Part shown: piece by piece, positions 22,716 to 31,808 of the stretch | Layout: every line of letters starts with the position of its first letter | How positions within the stretch are numbered: the first letter of the stretch is position 1 | Origin: Bryobacterales bacterium | GTDB taxonomy: Bacteria; Acidobacteriota; Terriglobia; Bryobacterales; UBA6623 | Reading direction: 5' to 3' | NCBI GenBank assembly: GCA_028819215.1 | Contig: JAPPMG010000066.1 | Coordinates: 1 to 64,000 of the forward strand | DNA length: 64,000 bases | Translations under genes and position numbers: made by a program | Notes under the pieces: generated by a model | What the model was told of the DNA's origin: nothing | What the model saw: the letters and a program-made list of their open reading frames with translations, nothing else | The model's database searches: none

Positions 22716-25682
22716 TTGCACCGAGCGCGGCTGACTCTTCTAGCTCTTCACGTCCTACTGGTGGCTCCCAGCGCCGCCGGGGATTACTTCGGCGCTCCGA
22801 TTTCGGGGATCGCCTTCGATCCCCCGCTCGCCGTCGAAACGCGCGCGGCGACCGAGAAACTGCTCAGCGTGCGCGTCGGCCAGCCGCTCGAACGGGCGGC
22901 GCTGCGCGAATCGATCCAAGCCCTTTTCAGGACCGGTCGATACAGCGACATACTCGCTGACGCCACGCTTGGCGAGGACGGCGCGCGACTGACATTCTTG
23001 ACCATGCCCGCATGGTTCGTGGGCAACGTCCGCGTGGAAGGTGTCGAGCGGCCGCCCTCCTCCGGCCAACTGATCAACGCCACCCAGCTGCGGCTCGGCA
23101 CGATCTTCACCGAAGAGAAGCTGGGCGAGGCGATCAGCTCTCTGCGCGAAGTACTCATCGACTACGGCTTCCGGGAGGCGGCGATCGACCACGCCCTCGT
23201 GCGTGACCCAGAGACTCAGCAGGTTCACATCGACCTCGCGGTGACCAGCGGGCGGCGGGCCCGCATCGGCGCACTGCTGTTGGCAGGCGAGGGGCTCTCG
23301 TTGGACGCCGAGGAGATCCGCGCGATCACGGGCTGGAGGAGGGATTCGATATTCCGGCGTGACCGCATCCAGCGCGGCATTGGGCGCTTGCGGGAGCACT
23401 TTCAGGCGCAGGGCTACTGGCAGTCTGAAATCCGAGCCCAAGCCGCCGAATACCGGCCGGCCGACAACCAGGTCACGTTGGTGGCGCGAATCCGACGCGG
23501 CCCGAAGACCTCCGTCCGCGTCGAAGGGGTGCGCATGAGTCAGAAGCGGCTGCGCCGGCTTCTCACGCTCTACTCCAGAGGTTCGATCGATGACGACCTG
23601 CTCCGCGCCGGGAGCGCCAGCCTAGCGGAGTACTTCCAGGGCCGGGGCTATTTCGACGCGGCCGTGAGCTTCGAGGTCGAGCGATCCACCGCAGACGAGG
23701 TCGCGATCGTCTACCGTGTCGACCGCGGCCGGAGGCGGCAGCTGAGGGACATCGAGATCACGGGCAACCGCTATTTCGATGACGGCACGATCCGCGAACG
23801 CCTGCAGCTAGGCACGGGCAACTCGGCCTCTAGTCCCGGATCCTTTAGCCCGGCGCTGCTCTCGCAAGACCTGCAATCCCTGCGGCAGCTGTACGCCTCG
23901 AACGGATTCCGAGAGGCCCGCGTGAATGGGGAGGTCCTCCCCGGCATCGACGGAAACCCGAATCACTTGGCCGTCGCGATCTTCATCGAGGAAGGGCGGC
24001 AGACGCTCGTTTCCAGATTGGTCACGAGCGGGATGTCAGAGTTCCCGGCGGACGAATCGACGTTCGAATTCGCCTCGGCCCCGGGCCAGCCCTTCAGCGA
24101 GTCCAGCATCGCCACCGACCGCCAGCGCATCCTGCGCGAATTCTTCGACGCGGGCCATCAGGATGTCAACTTCGACTGGCGCTCGGAACCGGACGAGTCG
24201 CCCGGCCAAGTAGTCGTGTACTACGACATCCGGCATGGCGAACCGAGGCAGACTGGCCGCGCCATTCTGTCCGGCGCCGAGAAGACGCGGGGCGAAGTCT
24301 TGACGCGCCAGATCGAAGTGGCCGCGGGAGAGCCCCTCTCGCAAGCCAGCATGTTCGCGACACAGCGCAACCTCTACGACCTCGGCGTCTTCTCCAAGGT
24401 CGAAGTAGCGCTGCAGAACCCGACTGGGATCGAAGAATCCAAGGACGTGCTGATCCAGGTCGAGGAAGCCAGGAGGTGGGCGCTCGGGTTCGGCGGCGGC
24501 GCGGAGTTCGGAAGGTTCGGGCGGAACACTGCAGAGCTGACCAATCCAGTCGGCGACGCGGGCTTCAGCCCGCGCATGACCGTCGAGGTGACCCGGCTGA
24601 ACGTAATGGGCAAGGCCCACACGCTGAGCTTCAACACGCGCCTGTCATTGCTGCAGCAGCGCGGCCTGTTCACCTACGAGGCACCGCGCTGGTTCAACTC
24701 GGATCGCTGGCGACTGACCGTGACCGGCCTGTATGACACGTTCCGCAATGTCAACACGTTCACCGGCCGCAGGGTCGAAGGGGCGTTCCAGCTATCGCAA
24801 GCGATCAGCGGTCGGGAGACCGCGCTGTACCGATACGCGTATCGCAGAACGTCTATCGACCAGAACACCCTGAACATCGAGCCGCTGCTCGTTCCGCTGA
24901 TTTCCCAGCCAGTGCGCGTCGGGCTGATGTCGTCGACGTACATTTCGGACCGCCGGGACGATCCGACAGACACGACTTCGGGCATGTACAACACCGTGGA
25001 TATCGCGTTGGCTTCCAAGATCTGGGGCGCCCAGCCCAATTTCGCGCGCATGTTCGCGCAGAACAGCACCTATCACCAGGTCCGGCGGCGCGTCGTGTTT
25101 GCCCGCACGCTTCAGATCGGGGTCAACGTCCCGTGGGCCGGATTCGGGAGCGAGGGAGTGGACCGCGAGGGCTTCGCTGTCCGGCCCGATCCTCGCGTGC
25201 CGCTGTCGGAACGCTATTTCGGCGGCGGTTCCGCCTCCCACCGCGGCTTCGCCTACAATCAAGCAGGCCCTCGGGACTCGGCGACCGGTTTCCCGCTGGG
25301 CGGCGGCGCTCAACTCTTCAACAGCGTGGAGCTGCGCTTCCCGCTCGCTGGCCCCGATATCTCGGCGGTGCTGTTCCACGACGCGGGCAACGTCTACTCG
25401 CGCCCAGGGCGCATCAGCCTCAGATCTAACCAGCAGGTGCGCACCAACCCTGGAGGCGGAAAGGAATTCGATTTCGACTATCTCGTCCATGCGATGGGCC
25501 TCGGAATCCGCTACCGCACACCCATCGGCCCGCTGCGGTTTGACCTCGCGTACAGCCCCAACCCTCCGCGCTTCGTGGGATTCGATGGTACGCGCGAGCA
25601 ATTGCTGCTAGGAACGGGGACTTTCCGCGAGCAGCGTGCCAGCGCCGTTCAGTTCCACTTTTCGCTCGGCCAGACGTTCTGA
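22716..25682 (+). CDS. Omp85/BamA-TamA-family outer membrane assembly protein with about seven POTRA domains
   Basis: The ORF-track start lies inside the divergent ThiF gene. The first in-frame site that keeps the signal peptide (LTLLALHVLLVAPSAAG) is TTG 22716, giving about 988 residues; this start is uncertain. The periplasmic part holds a run of POTRA-like units, recognisable by repeated patterns such as ISGIAFDPPL, VGNVRVEGVERP, RIGALLLAGEG, VRVEGVRMSQ, RDIEITGNRYFDDGTI, SRLVTSGMSEF and RAILSGAEKTRGEVL. The C-terminal about 320 residues form the beta-barrel, ending in QFHFSLGQTF with the terminal Phe. BamA has five POTRAs and TamA three. It sits directly upstream of a SurA-like gene and tamB. 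Confidence 0.87.
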   Translation: MHRARLTLLALHVLLVAPSAAGDYFGAPISGIAFDPPLAVETRAATEKLLSVRVGQPLERAALRESIQALFRTGRYSDILADATLGEDGARLTFLTMPAWFVGNVRVEGVERPPSSGQLINATQLRLGTIFTEEKLGEAISSLREVLIDYGFREAAIDHALVRDPETQQVHIDLAVTSGRRARIGALLLAGEGLSLDAEEIRAITGWRRDSIFRRDRIQRGIGRLREHFQAQGYWQSEIRAQAAEYRPADNQVTLVARIRRGPKTSVRVEGVRMSQKRLRRLLTLYSRGSIDDDLLRAGSASLAEYFQGRGYFDAAVSFEVERSTADEVAIVYRVDRGRRRQLRDIEITGNRYFDDGTIRERLQLGTGNSASSPGSFSPALLSQDLQSLRQLYASNGFREARVNGEVLPGIDGNPNHLAVAIFIEEGRQTLVSRLVTSGMSEFPADESTFEFASAPGQPFSESSIATDRQRILREFFDAGHQDVNFDWRSEPDESPGQVVVYYDIRHGEPRQTGRAILSGAEKTRGEVLTRQIEVAAGEPLSQASMFATQRNLYDLGVFSKVEVALQNPTGIEESKDVLIQVEEARRWALGFGGGAEFGRFGRNTAELTNPVGDAGFSPRMTVEVTRLNVMGKAHTLSFNTRLSLLQQRGLFTYEAPRWFNSDRWRLTVTGLYDTFRNVNTFTGRRVEGAFQLSQAISGRETALYRYAYRRTSIDQNTLNIEPLLVPLISQPVRVGLMSSTYISDRRDDPTDTTSGMYNTVDIALASKIWGAQPNFARMFAQNSTYHQVRRRVVFARTLQIGVNVPWAGFGSEGVDREGFAVRPDPRVPLSERYFGGGSASHRGFAYNQAGPRDSATGFPLGGGAQLFNSVELRFPLAGPDISAVLFHDAGNVYSRPGRISLRSNQQVRTNPGGGKEFDFDYLVHAMGLGIRYRTPIGPLRFDLAYSPNPPRFVGFDGTREQLLLGTGTFREQRASAVQFHFSLGQTF

Positions 25683-26365
25683 TGACGAAGCTACGGTCAA
25701 GCAACATCCCGTATGCGGCCTTGCTGGCAGGCGTCGCCATGGCCGCGGCCACCCCGAGGGCCGAGATTGTCGACCGGGTGGCGGCGATCGTCGGCAGCGA
25801 GGCAATCACGCTATCCCAAGTGCGCACCCAAATGAACGTGGTCGCCTTGCTTGACGAATCAGAGCCGGCCGGCCTTGAAAGCGGAGGCAGGGCTGCCTTG
25901 GAGGCTCTGATCGACCGGCGCCTGGCAATGCAGGATCTTGCTTTGACACCCTTCCTGCTGGCCCCGGCTGACGAGGTCGAGGGTCCGCTCCGAGCCCTGA
26001 GGGGCCGAACGTTTGCGGGCGGGCGGGACTTCCCAGCCGCGCTGGCGCACTACGGGCTCACCGAGGATGACTGCAGGGCCTTCTTCAGGGAAAGGGCCAG
26101 TTTCGAGCGCTATGTCTCGTTCCGCTTCAAGACCGGGCAAGACGTGAGCCCCGGGGCTATCGAAGCCTTCTACCGCGACGAGTACAGCGCTGGACAGGCG
26201 GCGCTCGGCGCTCCCATCGAGCCTCTGGAATCAGTGCGGTCGAGCATTCTGGACATCTTGGCAGAGCGCCAAGCGAACAGGCTGCTCGAGCAGCGCATCA
26301 TGGAACTGCGGGCCTTGACCCGCATCGAGATCTTGGCGTTCGCGCCCGCTGGGGGCGGGCAATGA
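25682..26365 (+). CDS. SurA_N-type periplasmic chaperone-like protein without PPIase domain
   Basis: The 227-residue product has a signal peptide (YAALLAGVAMAAATPRA) and the SurA/PrsA N-terminal opening VDRVAAIVGSEAITLSQVRTQM. Helices follow, and the final segment (SVRSSILDILAERQANRLLE) resembles the C-terminal helix that completes the SurA chaperone core. No parvulin PPIase domain is present, so it would act as a holdase for unfolded outer-membrane proteins. Its ATG shares one base with the Omp85 stop (TGATG) and its stop overlaps the tamB start (ATGA), so the three are translationally coupled and likely form one pathway. Confidence 0.82.
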   Translation: MTKLRSSNIPYAALLAGVAMAAATPRAEIVDRVAAIVGSEAITLSQVRTQMNVVALLDESEPAGLESGGRAALEALIDRRLAMQDLALTPFLLAPADEVEGPLRALRGRTFAGGRDFPAALAHYGLTEDDCRAFFRERASFERYVSFRFKTGQDVSPGAIEAFYRDEYSAGQAALGAPIEPLESVRSSILDILAERQANRLLEQRIMELRALTRIEILAFAPAGGGQ

Positions 26366-29300
26366 TCAAAGCAGCGCTGACATCGATCCTGCGGCACAGG
26401 ATCGCACTCGCCGCAACTGCCTTCATCGGGCTGGGCTGGGGTGGCTTCGAAGCCGCGATCCGCACCGATTGGTTCCTCGACACCCTGCGCCACAGGGCTA
26501 TCGCGAAGCTGGAGCAGTCACTGGGCGAGACGGTATCGATCGACGAGATCCGCTTGGGCGACTCGCGACTCGCATTCGAGATCAAGGGGCTCGAGCTGCG
26601 TGCCAGCGATGACGCGGCCGCTGCCCCGTTGCTGTCAGTGCCGCATGCCGCGGCGACGCTCGGGTGGCGATCACTGTTAGGCGGCGTGACCGTGCTCGAA
26701 TCGCTGAGCCTGCGCGATCCTGTCTTCAATGTGACGGTCGCCGAAGACGGCCCGGCGATTCTCGGCCAAGCTTCGCAGGAATCGCTGATCTCGGGCCTTG
26801 CGGTTCGCCGGTTTGAACTCGACGGCGGCCAACTCGTTTGGAACGGCCGGCCGTACGACCTAGAATTCCGCGGGACGGGGCTGCGGGTCGAGACGAGGTT
26901 CGATCCTCGATCGCAGCGACATACTATCGATGCCGAACTCCGTGATCCACAGGTCGGCAGTGCCGACTCGTTGGCACTGATCGGATCGACCGTGTCGATG
27001 TCGGCCGTGGCCGACACGACGGGTGTCGAAATCACGAGCGCCGAAGTTCACGGCCAAGACCTGTCGGCCCAGCTACGCGGCACGATTCGGGGCCGACAAC
27101 AGCTCTCGGCTCGCTGCGTCTTTTCTCTCCAGTCGACAATCGCGCCCTTGGCCGACCTGATCGGCTACGCAGGTCTAGGGCTGCTTGGCTCGCTGGCAGC
27201 TAGCGGCGAACTGGAATGGGACGGAGCGAGCGGCGCGGTTGCGTATTCGGGAGGATTCGCGGCATCTTCTGTCGGCTCGTCAGCTCTTGAGCTGGACCTG
27301 TCCGTAGCAGGGAGATTCTTCGGGAACGAGTCTTCCGTCGAACTGGCAGATCTCGAGGGTGCCGCGCTCGGCGGGGGCTTGCAGGCGCAGGCCACGATCG
27401 ATGCCCCGTGGCTCGAACCTCGGCTCACTTCCAACGGCAGCGTCAGCGGCATCGCGCTCGCGAATGTCGCAACTGCGATGGGATCGACCGTACCGGCGTG
27501 GAGCGGTTCGGTGGACGCCGAATTTGACCTCTCCGGCACCGCCCCGCACGACCTGCTGGCGAACGTGCGCTTGCAGGTCGCGCCGACCGAGGAGCCATCC
27601 ACGCTGCCGGTCGGGGGGGACGCGTCATTGCACTTCAGCAGCGCGACCGGACGCGTGTCAGTGGATGGGTTCTCGCTCGCGACGCCCAACATACGAGCCA
27701 GCGGCAGCGGCGGTTTCGCGGTTGCGGGCGGAGGCGAGCTGCTGGTTGAGGTTGAGATTGACTCCAAGCAGGCGCTCGAGCGAATCCTGGCCGTGCTGCG
27801 AATCGTCTCGCAATTGCCGCCGACCGCTCCGGACGGTCGCTACTCGTACCGAGGCAGCCTGGACTGGGGGCCCGAGCAGATCGCGAGCGCGACTCTGAGC
27901 GGAGACTTCTCGATCGAAGAGTTCACGTTGGGCGGTCAGCGCTGGGACCATCTCGCCCTGCAAGGCGTCCTGTTCCCGGATCGCATTGACGTGATGGAAG
28001 GCCGCATGGTCGACGGAGCCGGCGACTTGAGGTTCAGCGGAAGCCTGCCTCTGCAGGAACACGGGGCCCTCGACCTGGCGATTTCCGCGACCGCGATCGA
28101 CGCTCGCAAGCTGGCGCTCGCAAGCGGCTTTGCGCTTCCGATCGAAGGACTGCTAGCCATGGAAGCCTCCCTGAGTGGCACGCAGTCCGAGCCAGTCGCG
28201 GCAAGCAGCGTCATCGTCGACATGCCGACCTTCTTCGGCGAGCGTTTCGATGGCCTCGAAGCGGAGGTTTACTACGACCCAAACGGTTTCGAGCTCCGCA
28301 ACGCGTCGCTCGAGCGCGGTCAGTCCCGGCTTACCGTCACCGCGTCCACGTCCGGGCGGACCGAGGAGGCGCGGTTCAGCATGGAAAGCAACAGTTGGCC
28401 ATTGGAGGAATTCACGTGGGCTCGCGCACTGGCGCCGGGAGTTACCGGCGCGTTGCGCTTCGATCTCCGGGCCGCAGGCCCGCCAACCCTGAGGGGATCG
28501 CTGGGATCGCTCGAGCTTTCTGGCACGTGGGAAGTGTCCGACCTGCGCCGGCGGGGCCTGGAACTCGGCAACTGGAGCGGCAGCGTAAGCTCCGCGCTTG
28601 ATGCCGAGAACATCCAACTCGACTGGCAGGCCGACGTCTTTGACGGCACGTTCCGCGGAGATGCGACGCTGCAGCGGCAGCTCGGCCCTTCCAGTTACAA
28701 CGGCAGCGTTCAATTCGACAGCCTGAGCACGCAGCGATTGGCGGAGTTTCTCGACCTGCCAAGCGGCACGCCGCTGGGCACGCTGATGGGCAGCGCGGAC
28801 TTTGGCGGGGTTGTGGGCTCAGCCGGCACGTTCGTAATGGACGGAACCATCGAACGGGCCGAGGTCAGCCTGCCGAGTCCGGACGGCGAACCGCACGTGA
28901 TCTCGAACGTGTTCCCTCTGCGCTGGGGGATCAGGGACGGTGACTTGCGTTTCGATTCCATGGCGCTGACCGGGCCGGACACCGACTTCCGTATCGATGG
29001 CGCAGTCGGTCTGGAGGGGGAACGGTCATTAGACGTGAGCATCGACGGAGACGTCGACTTGAGCCTGCTCGATGGCTTCGCAGACGGCATCCAGACCGTC
29101 GGGACCACGAGGATTGGCGTGCGCATTCGGGGCACGTTGGATGATCCGTCACTCGAAGGATCCGTGGAGCTGGTCGACGCGTCGATCAGTTCTGTCGGGC
29201 TGCCGCTCCAGCTCAGCAACCTTAACGGAGCCATCGCGTTTCAAGGCGGCCAAGGCAGGATAAGCCGGCTGACGGCGACCTCCGGCGGGGGGACGGTTCA

Positions 29301-30318
29301 GTTCAGCGGCGTGACATCGTTTCGTGACTCGGAATTCGAATACCGCCTACAAGCCTCCGCCAGCGATGTCCGCCTGAACTATCCGCCCAGTGTCGCCAGC
29401 GTGATCGACGGGGATTTCGTCTGGGCGGGGGCGGGCGGGCGGAGCATCCTCAACGGCAACATCGTGATCACACGCATGTCGACGGCCAGCGACCTGTCGT
29501 TCGCGGACCTGTTCTCGAGTCTGCAAGTGAGCGGGGGCAGCCTCGACTCGAGCCCACTGCTGGAGGGCCTGCAGCTCAACGTGCACGTAGGAGCCGTCCA
29601 GCAACTGCCGATAGAGACATCGCTTGTGCGCGACGTGCAGGCGGATTTTGACCTGGACTTTGTGGGAACGCTGGCCAATCCGTCCCTCGTGGGCGCGATC
29701 CAGATCGTACAGGGCGAGTTGCGGATGCTCGGCACGCACTACCAGATCAATCGGGGGGAGATCCGCTTCATCGACGCCCTGCAAGCGGAGCCCGTCCTCA
29801 ATGTCGAGTTGGAGACACGCATCCGAGATGTTGATCTTGCCCTGGTGCTGTCGGGGCCGGGCCGAAATCTGGATTTGAGCTACCGCTCCGATCCGCCGCT
29901 GCCGTTCCACGACCTGGTAGACCTGGTTGCCGTTGGCAAGGAGCCGACGATCGATCCGAGCATCGCATCACGGCGGCGAATCGAACAGCAATCGCTGGTG
30001 CAGACTGGCGCCGACAACATCCTCAGCCAAGCAATCGCCCGCCCGGTTTCGAAGCGCCTACAGCGCTTCTTCGGCGTCAGCCGGCTCAAGGTGGACCCGC
30101 AAGTCGGCGGTCTGGAGTCCAACCCGACCGCCCGCCTGTCGACCGAACAGCAGATCGCCGACGATATCACGCTGATCTACAGCTACGATCTCTCGTCGGC
30201 CCAGCAGCAGGCCATCCGCTTGGAGTGGAATCCCGACCGCAACTGGTCGTTCATCATGACGCGGGACCAGAACGGCCTGCTGGGTTCCGACGTGCTGTAC
30301 AAGCTGCGGCTGAGATAG
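26362..30318 (+). CDS. TamB-like translocation and assembly module protein (DUF490)
   Basis: The 1318-residue protein begins with a single N-terminal membrane anchor (RIALAATAFIGLGWGGFEAA). A very long beta-rich, AsmA/TamB-like periplasmic body follows, built from repeats of hydrophobic/polar alternation. It ends in the conserved C-terminal DUF490 domain (GTHYQINRGEIRFIDALQAE; LSYRSDPPLPFHDLVDLVAV) and a final beta-strand tail FIMTRDQNGLLGSDVLYKLR. TamB-like proteins bridge inner and outer membranes and help deliver proteins or phospholipids. It overlaps the SurA-like gene by ATGA and lies two genes after the Omp85 protein, which could be its TamA-type partner. Confidence 0.9.
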   Translation: MIKAALTSILRHRIALAATAFIGLGWGGFEAAIRTDWFLDTLRHRAIAKLEQSLGETVSIDEIRLGDSRLAFEIKGLELRASDDAAAAPLLSVPHAAATLGWRSLLGGVTVLESLSLRDPVFNVTVAEDGPAILGQASQESLISGLAVRRFELDGGQLVWNGRPYDLEFRGTGLRVETRFDPRSQRHTIDAELRDPQVGSADSLALIGSTVSMSAVADTTGVEITSAEVHGQDLSAQLRGTIRGRQQLSARCVFSLQSTIAPLADLIGYAGLGLLGSLAASGELEWDGASGAVAYSGGFAASSVGSSALELDLSVAGRFFGNESSVELADLEGAALGGGLQAQATIDAPWLEPRLTSNGSVSGIALANVATAMGSTVPAWSGSVDAEFDLSGTAPHDLLANVRLQVAPTEEPSTLPVGGDASLHFSSATGRVSVDGFSLATPNIRASGSGGFAVAGGGELLVEVEIDSKQALERILAVLRIVSQLPPTAPDGRYSYRGSLDWGPEQIASATLSGDFSIEEFTLGGQRWDHLALQGVLFPDRIDVMEGRMVDGAGDLRFSGSLPLQEHGALDLAISATAIDARKLALASGFALPIEGLLAMEASLSGTQSEPVAASSVIVDMPTFFGERFDGLEAEVYYDPNGFELRNASLERGQSRLTVTASTSGRTEEARFSMESNSWPLEEFTWARALAPGVTGALRFDLRAAGPPTLRGSLGSLELSGTWEVSDLRRRGLELGNWSGSVSSALDAENIQLDWQADVFDGTFRGDATLQRQLGPSSYNGSVQFDSLSTQRLAEFLDLPSGTPLGTLMGSADFGGVVGSAGTFVMDGTIERAEVSLPSPDGEPHVISNVFPLRWGIRDGDLRFDSMALTGPDTDFRIDGAVGLEGERSLDVSIDGDVDLSLLDGFADGIQTVGTTRIGVRIRGTLDDPSLEGSVELVDASISSVGLPLQLSNLNGAIAFQGGQGRISRLTATSGGGTVQFSGVTSFRDSEFEYRLQASASDVRLNYPPSVASVIDGDFVWAGAGGRSILNGNIVITRMSTASDLSFADLFSSLQVSGGSLDSSPLLEGLQLNVHVGAVQQLPIETSLVRDVQADFDLDFVGTLANPSLVGAIQIVQGELRMLGTHYQINRGEIRFIDALQAEPVLNVELETRIRDVDLALVLSGPGRNLDLSYRSDPPLPFHDLVDLVAVGKEPTIDPSIASRRRIEQQSLVQTGADNILSQAIARPVSKRLQRFFGVSRLKVDPQVGGLESNPTARLSTEQQIADDITLIYSYDLSSAQQQAIRLEWNPDRNWSFIMTRDQNGLLGSDVLYKLRLR

Positions 30319-30342
30319 GCCTCGGGCGTCTCGCCGGCCGCA

Positions 30343-31425
30343 CTACGCCAGCTGCAGCGCGGGCTGGGGGGCAAGGCCGAATCCGTCGAATTGCTTGCGC
30401 CTCAGGCGGGGGTAGGCCGCGGCGGCGATCATGGCGGCATTGTCAGTTGCCAGCGCGAGCGTCGGGAAATAGCACGGCAGCGGCAACGACTCGAACGACG
30501 CGCGCAAGCCCGAATTGGCCGCGACGCCGCCCGCGACGATGATCGACTCGACTTGCTCCTCTTCCGAAGCTCGCACCGCTCGCCTGAGCAGCTCGGAGAC
30601 GGCGCGCCGCTGAAACGAAGCGATCAGATCGAGGCAGCCTTGGCTCGATGAGTCCAGCAGGGCCTGGAAGGTGGGGCGCCCGTTGTTCCACAGGGCGCGT
30701 CGCGACTCGATCTCCTCGCCGAGGCTGGCGCCTTGAACATAGTGGCGGATCGCCGTCTTCAACCCGCTAAAGCTCATGTCGAGCGGATTGCCCTTCATGT
30801 GCACGACTGGCAGGGGAACCCCTCCGGGGTCGCCGTGCGGTGCCAGCCGGTCAAGAATCGGCCCGCCCGGGTAGCCGAATCCGAGCAGCTTCGCCACCTT
30901 GTCGTAGGCCTCTCCGGCCGCATCGTCGCGCGTGCGCCCCAAGAGCCGGTACGCGTAGGCATCCCGGTCACGCCGGTGGACGATGAACATATGGCTGTGG
31001 CCGCCGCTCACCACCAAAGCCAGGGCTGGAAACTCAACCTCCCCTCCGGCCGCTCGACGCTCGAGCACGACGGAATGAATATGGCCCTCGATGTGGTTTA
31101 CGCCGATCAACGGCACCCCTAGGGATGCCGCCAGCCCTTTGGCGTAGGTGACGCCGACCAGCAGCGCCCCGATCAGCCCCGGACCGTAGGTCACCCCGAT
31201 GGCATCGACGTCTTGGTATCCGATCTCGGCGCGCGCCAGCGCTTCCCGAACGACGGGCACGATGGCACGCAGGTGCTCGCGGGAGGCCAGTTCCGGCACC
31301 ACGCCGCCATACGCGGCATGGACATCGAACTGCGAAGAAATCACATTGGACAGCAGACGGTCCCCATCGGCGACCACGGCAGCCGCGGTCTCGTCGCAGG
31401 AAGTCTCGATCCCAAGCAGGTTCAT
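30343..31425 (-). CDS. tsaD: tRNA N6-adenosine threonylcarbamoyltransferase TsaD
   Basis: ATG 31425 gives a 360-residue enzyme starting [20 protein letters not shown], the expected TsaD opening; the ORF-track TTG start adds 15 unrelated residues. Diagnostic motifs are the metal-binding [26 protein letters not shown], the substrate region [31 protein letters not shown], and [13 protein letters not shown]. TsaD transfers the threonylcarbamoyl group to A37 of ANN-decoding tRNAs, together with TsaB and TsaE, which are not in this window. It converges on tamB. A short ORF with a very strong ribosome-binding site lies upstream. Confidence 0.97.
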   Translation of the reverse strand: MNLLGIETSCDETAAAVVADGDRLLSNVISSQFDVHAAYGGVVPELASREHLRAIVPVVREALARAEIGYQDVDAIGVTYGPGLIGALLVGVTYAKGLAASLGVPLIGVNHIEGHIHSVVLERRAAGGEVEFPALALVVSGGHSHMFIVHRRDRDAYAYRLLGRTRDDAAGEAYDKVAKLLGFGYPGGPILDRLAPHGDPGGVPLPVVHMKGNPLDMSFSGLKTAIRHYVQGASLGEEIESRRALWNNGRPTFQALLDSSSQGCLDLIASFQRRAVSELLRRAVRASEEEQVESIIVAGGVAANSGLRASFESLPLPCYFPTLALATDNAAMIAAAAYPRLRRKQFDGFGLAPQPALQLA

Positions 31426-31595
31426 CACATACAGGAATGCCCCCGCGAGCGCTCGCGCCCGCGAGGGCAAGGTCGGCGCTGTCGCGCCGGTTTAGATTGC
31501 ACTGGCAGCACCCTTGGCGCGGCGAGTTGCCGGTCCACGGTCACTACGGCCCCGCACTGGCAAGAACGGGGCATCGGAACGTCCGAGCAGTCGCG

Positions 31596-31652
31596 CTAAC
31601 TCTCGGCCACCTCTCCGTCCAGATGAATACTACCAGCAGTACTGTCGTTCAT
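31596..31652 (-). CDS. possible 18-residue leader ORF, or N-terminal part of a TAG-interrupted small gene, upstream of tsaD
   Basis: ATG 31652 opens MNDSTAGSIHLDGEVAES followed by TAG. It is preceded by a near-perfect anti-16S match (AAAGGAGGTGAT) and a promoter-like pair. After the TAG the same frame stays open for 56 more codons, rich in Cys and Arg (PRSCQCGAVVTVDRQLA), and ends with TGA at 31425-31427, sharing its A with the tsaD ATG. It could be a regulatory leader peptide, a short gene broken by a point mutation, or chance. No family recognised. Confidence 0.3.
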   Translation of the reverse strand: MNDSTAGSIHLDGEVAES

Positions 31653-31660
31653 GTCTCTGA

Positions 31661-31672
31661 ATCACCTCCTTT
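31661..31672 (-). promoter_or_regulatory. extended Shine-Dalgarno sequence AAAGGAGGTGAT
   Basis: On the minus strand this 12-base stretch is fully complementary to the 3' end of 16S rRNA. It is far stronger than the sites in front of the neighbouring genes. It sits 8 bases before the ATG at 31652, and about 240 bases before tsaD, so it serves the short upstream ORF and not tsaD directly. Confidence 0.6.
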
Positions 31673-31690
31673 GGCCAGTTTGGTAGCCCC

Positions 31691-31720
31691 ATGCTAGCGC
31701 AGGGGCGAAATCTCAGTCAA
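31691..31720 (-). promoter_or_regulatory. putative sigma-70 promoter for the tsaD transcript
   Basis: Read on the minus strand: TTGACT (31715-31720), an 18-base spacer, then TAGCAT (31691-31696), matching five and four of six consensus bases. It lies about 40 bases upstream of the short leader ORF and directs transcription into tsaD. Base matches are by eye. Confidence 0.4.
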
Positions 31721-31808
31721 TCCCCACAACACGACCGAGATTTGAGCGCGGGAATTCGGTAAACCGCGGCTGCGGCTATGTTTGGCCTCCCGTGCCCCGC
31801 GGCGAGCC

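Noticed and set aside
31661-31672. ATCACCTCCTTT on the plus strand, like the 3' end of 16S rRNA
   Set aside because: No flanking 16S sequence is present; on the minus strand it is a ribosome-binding site.
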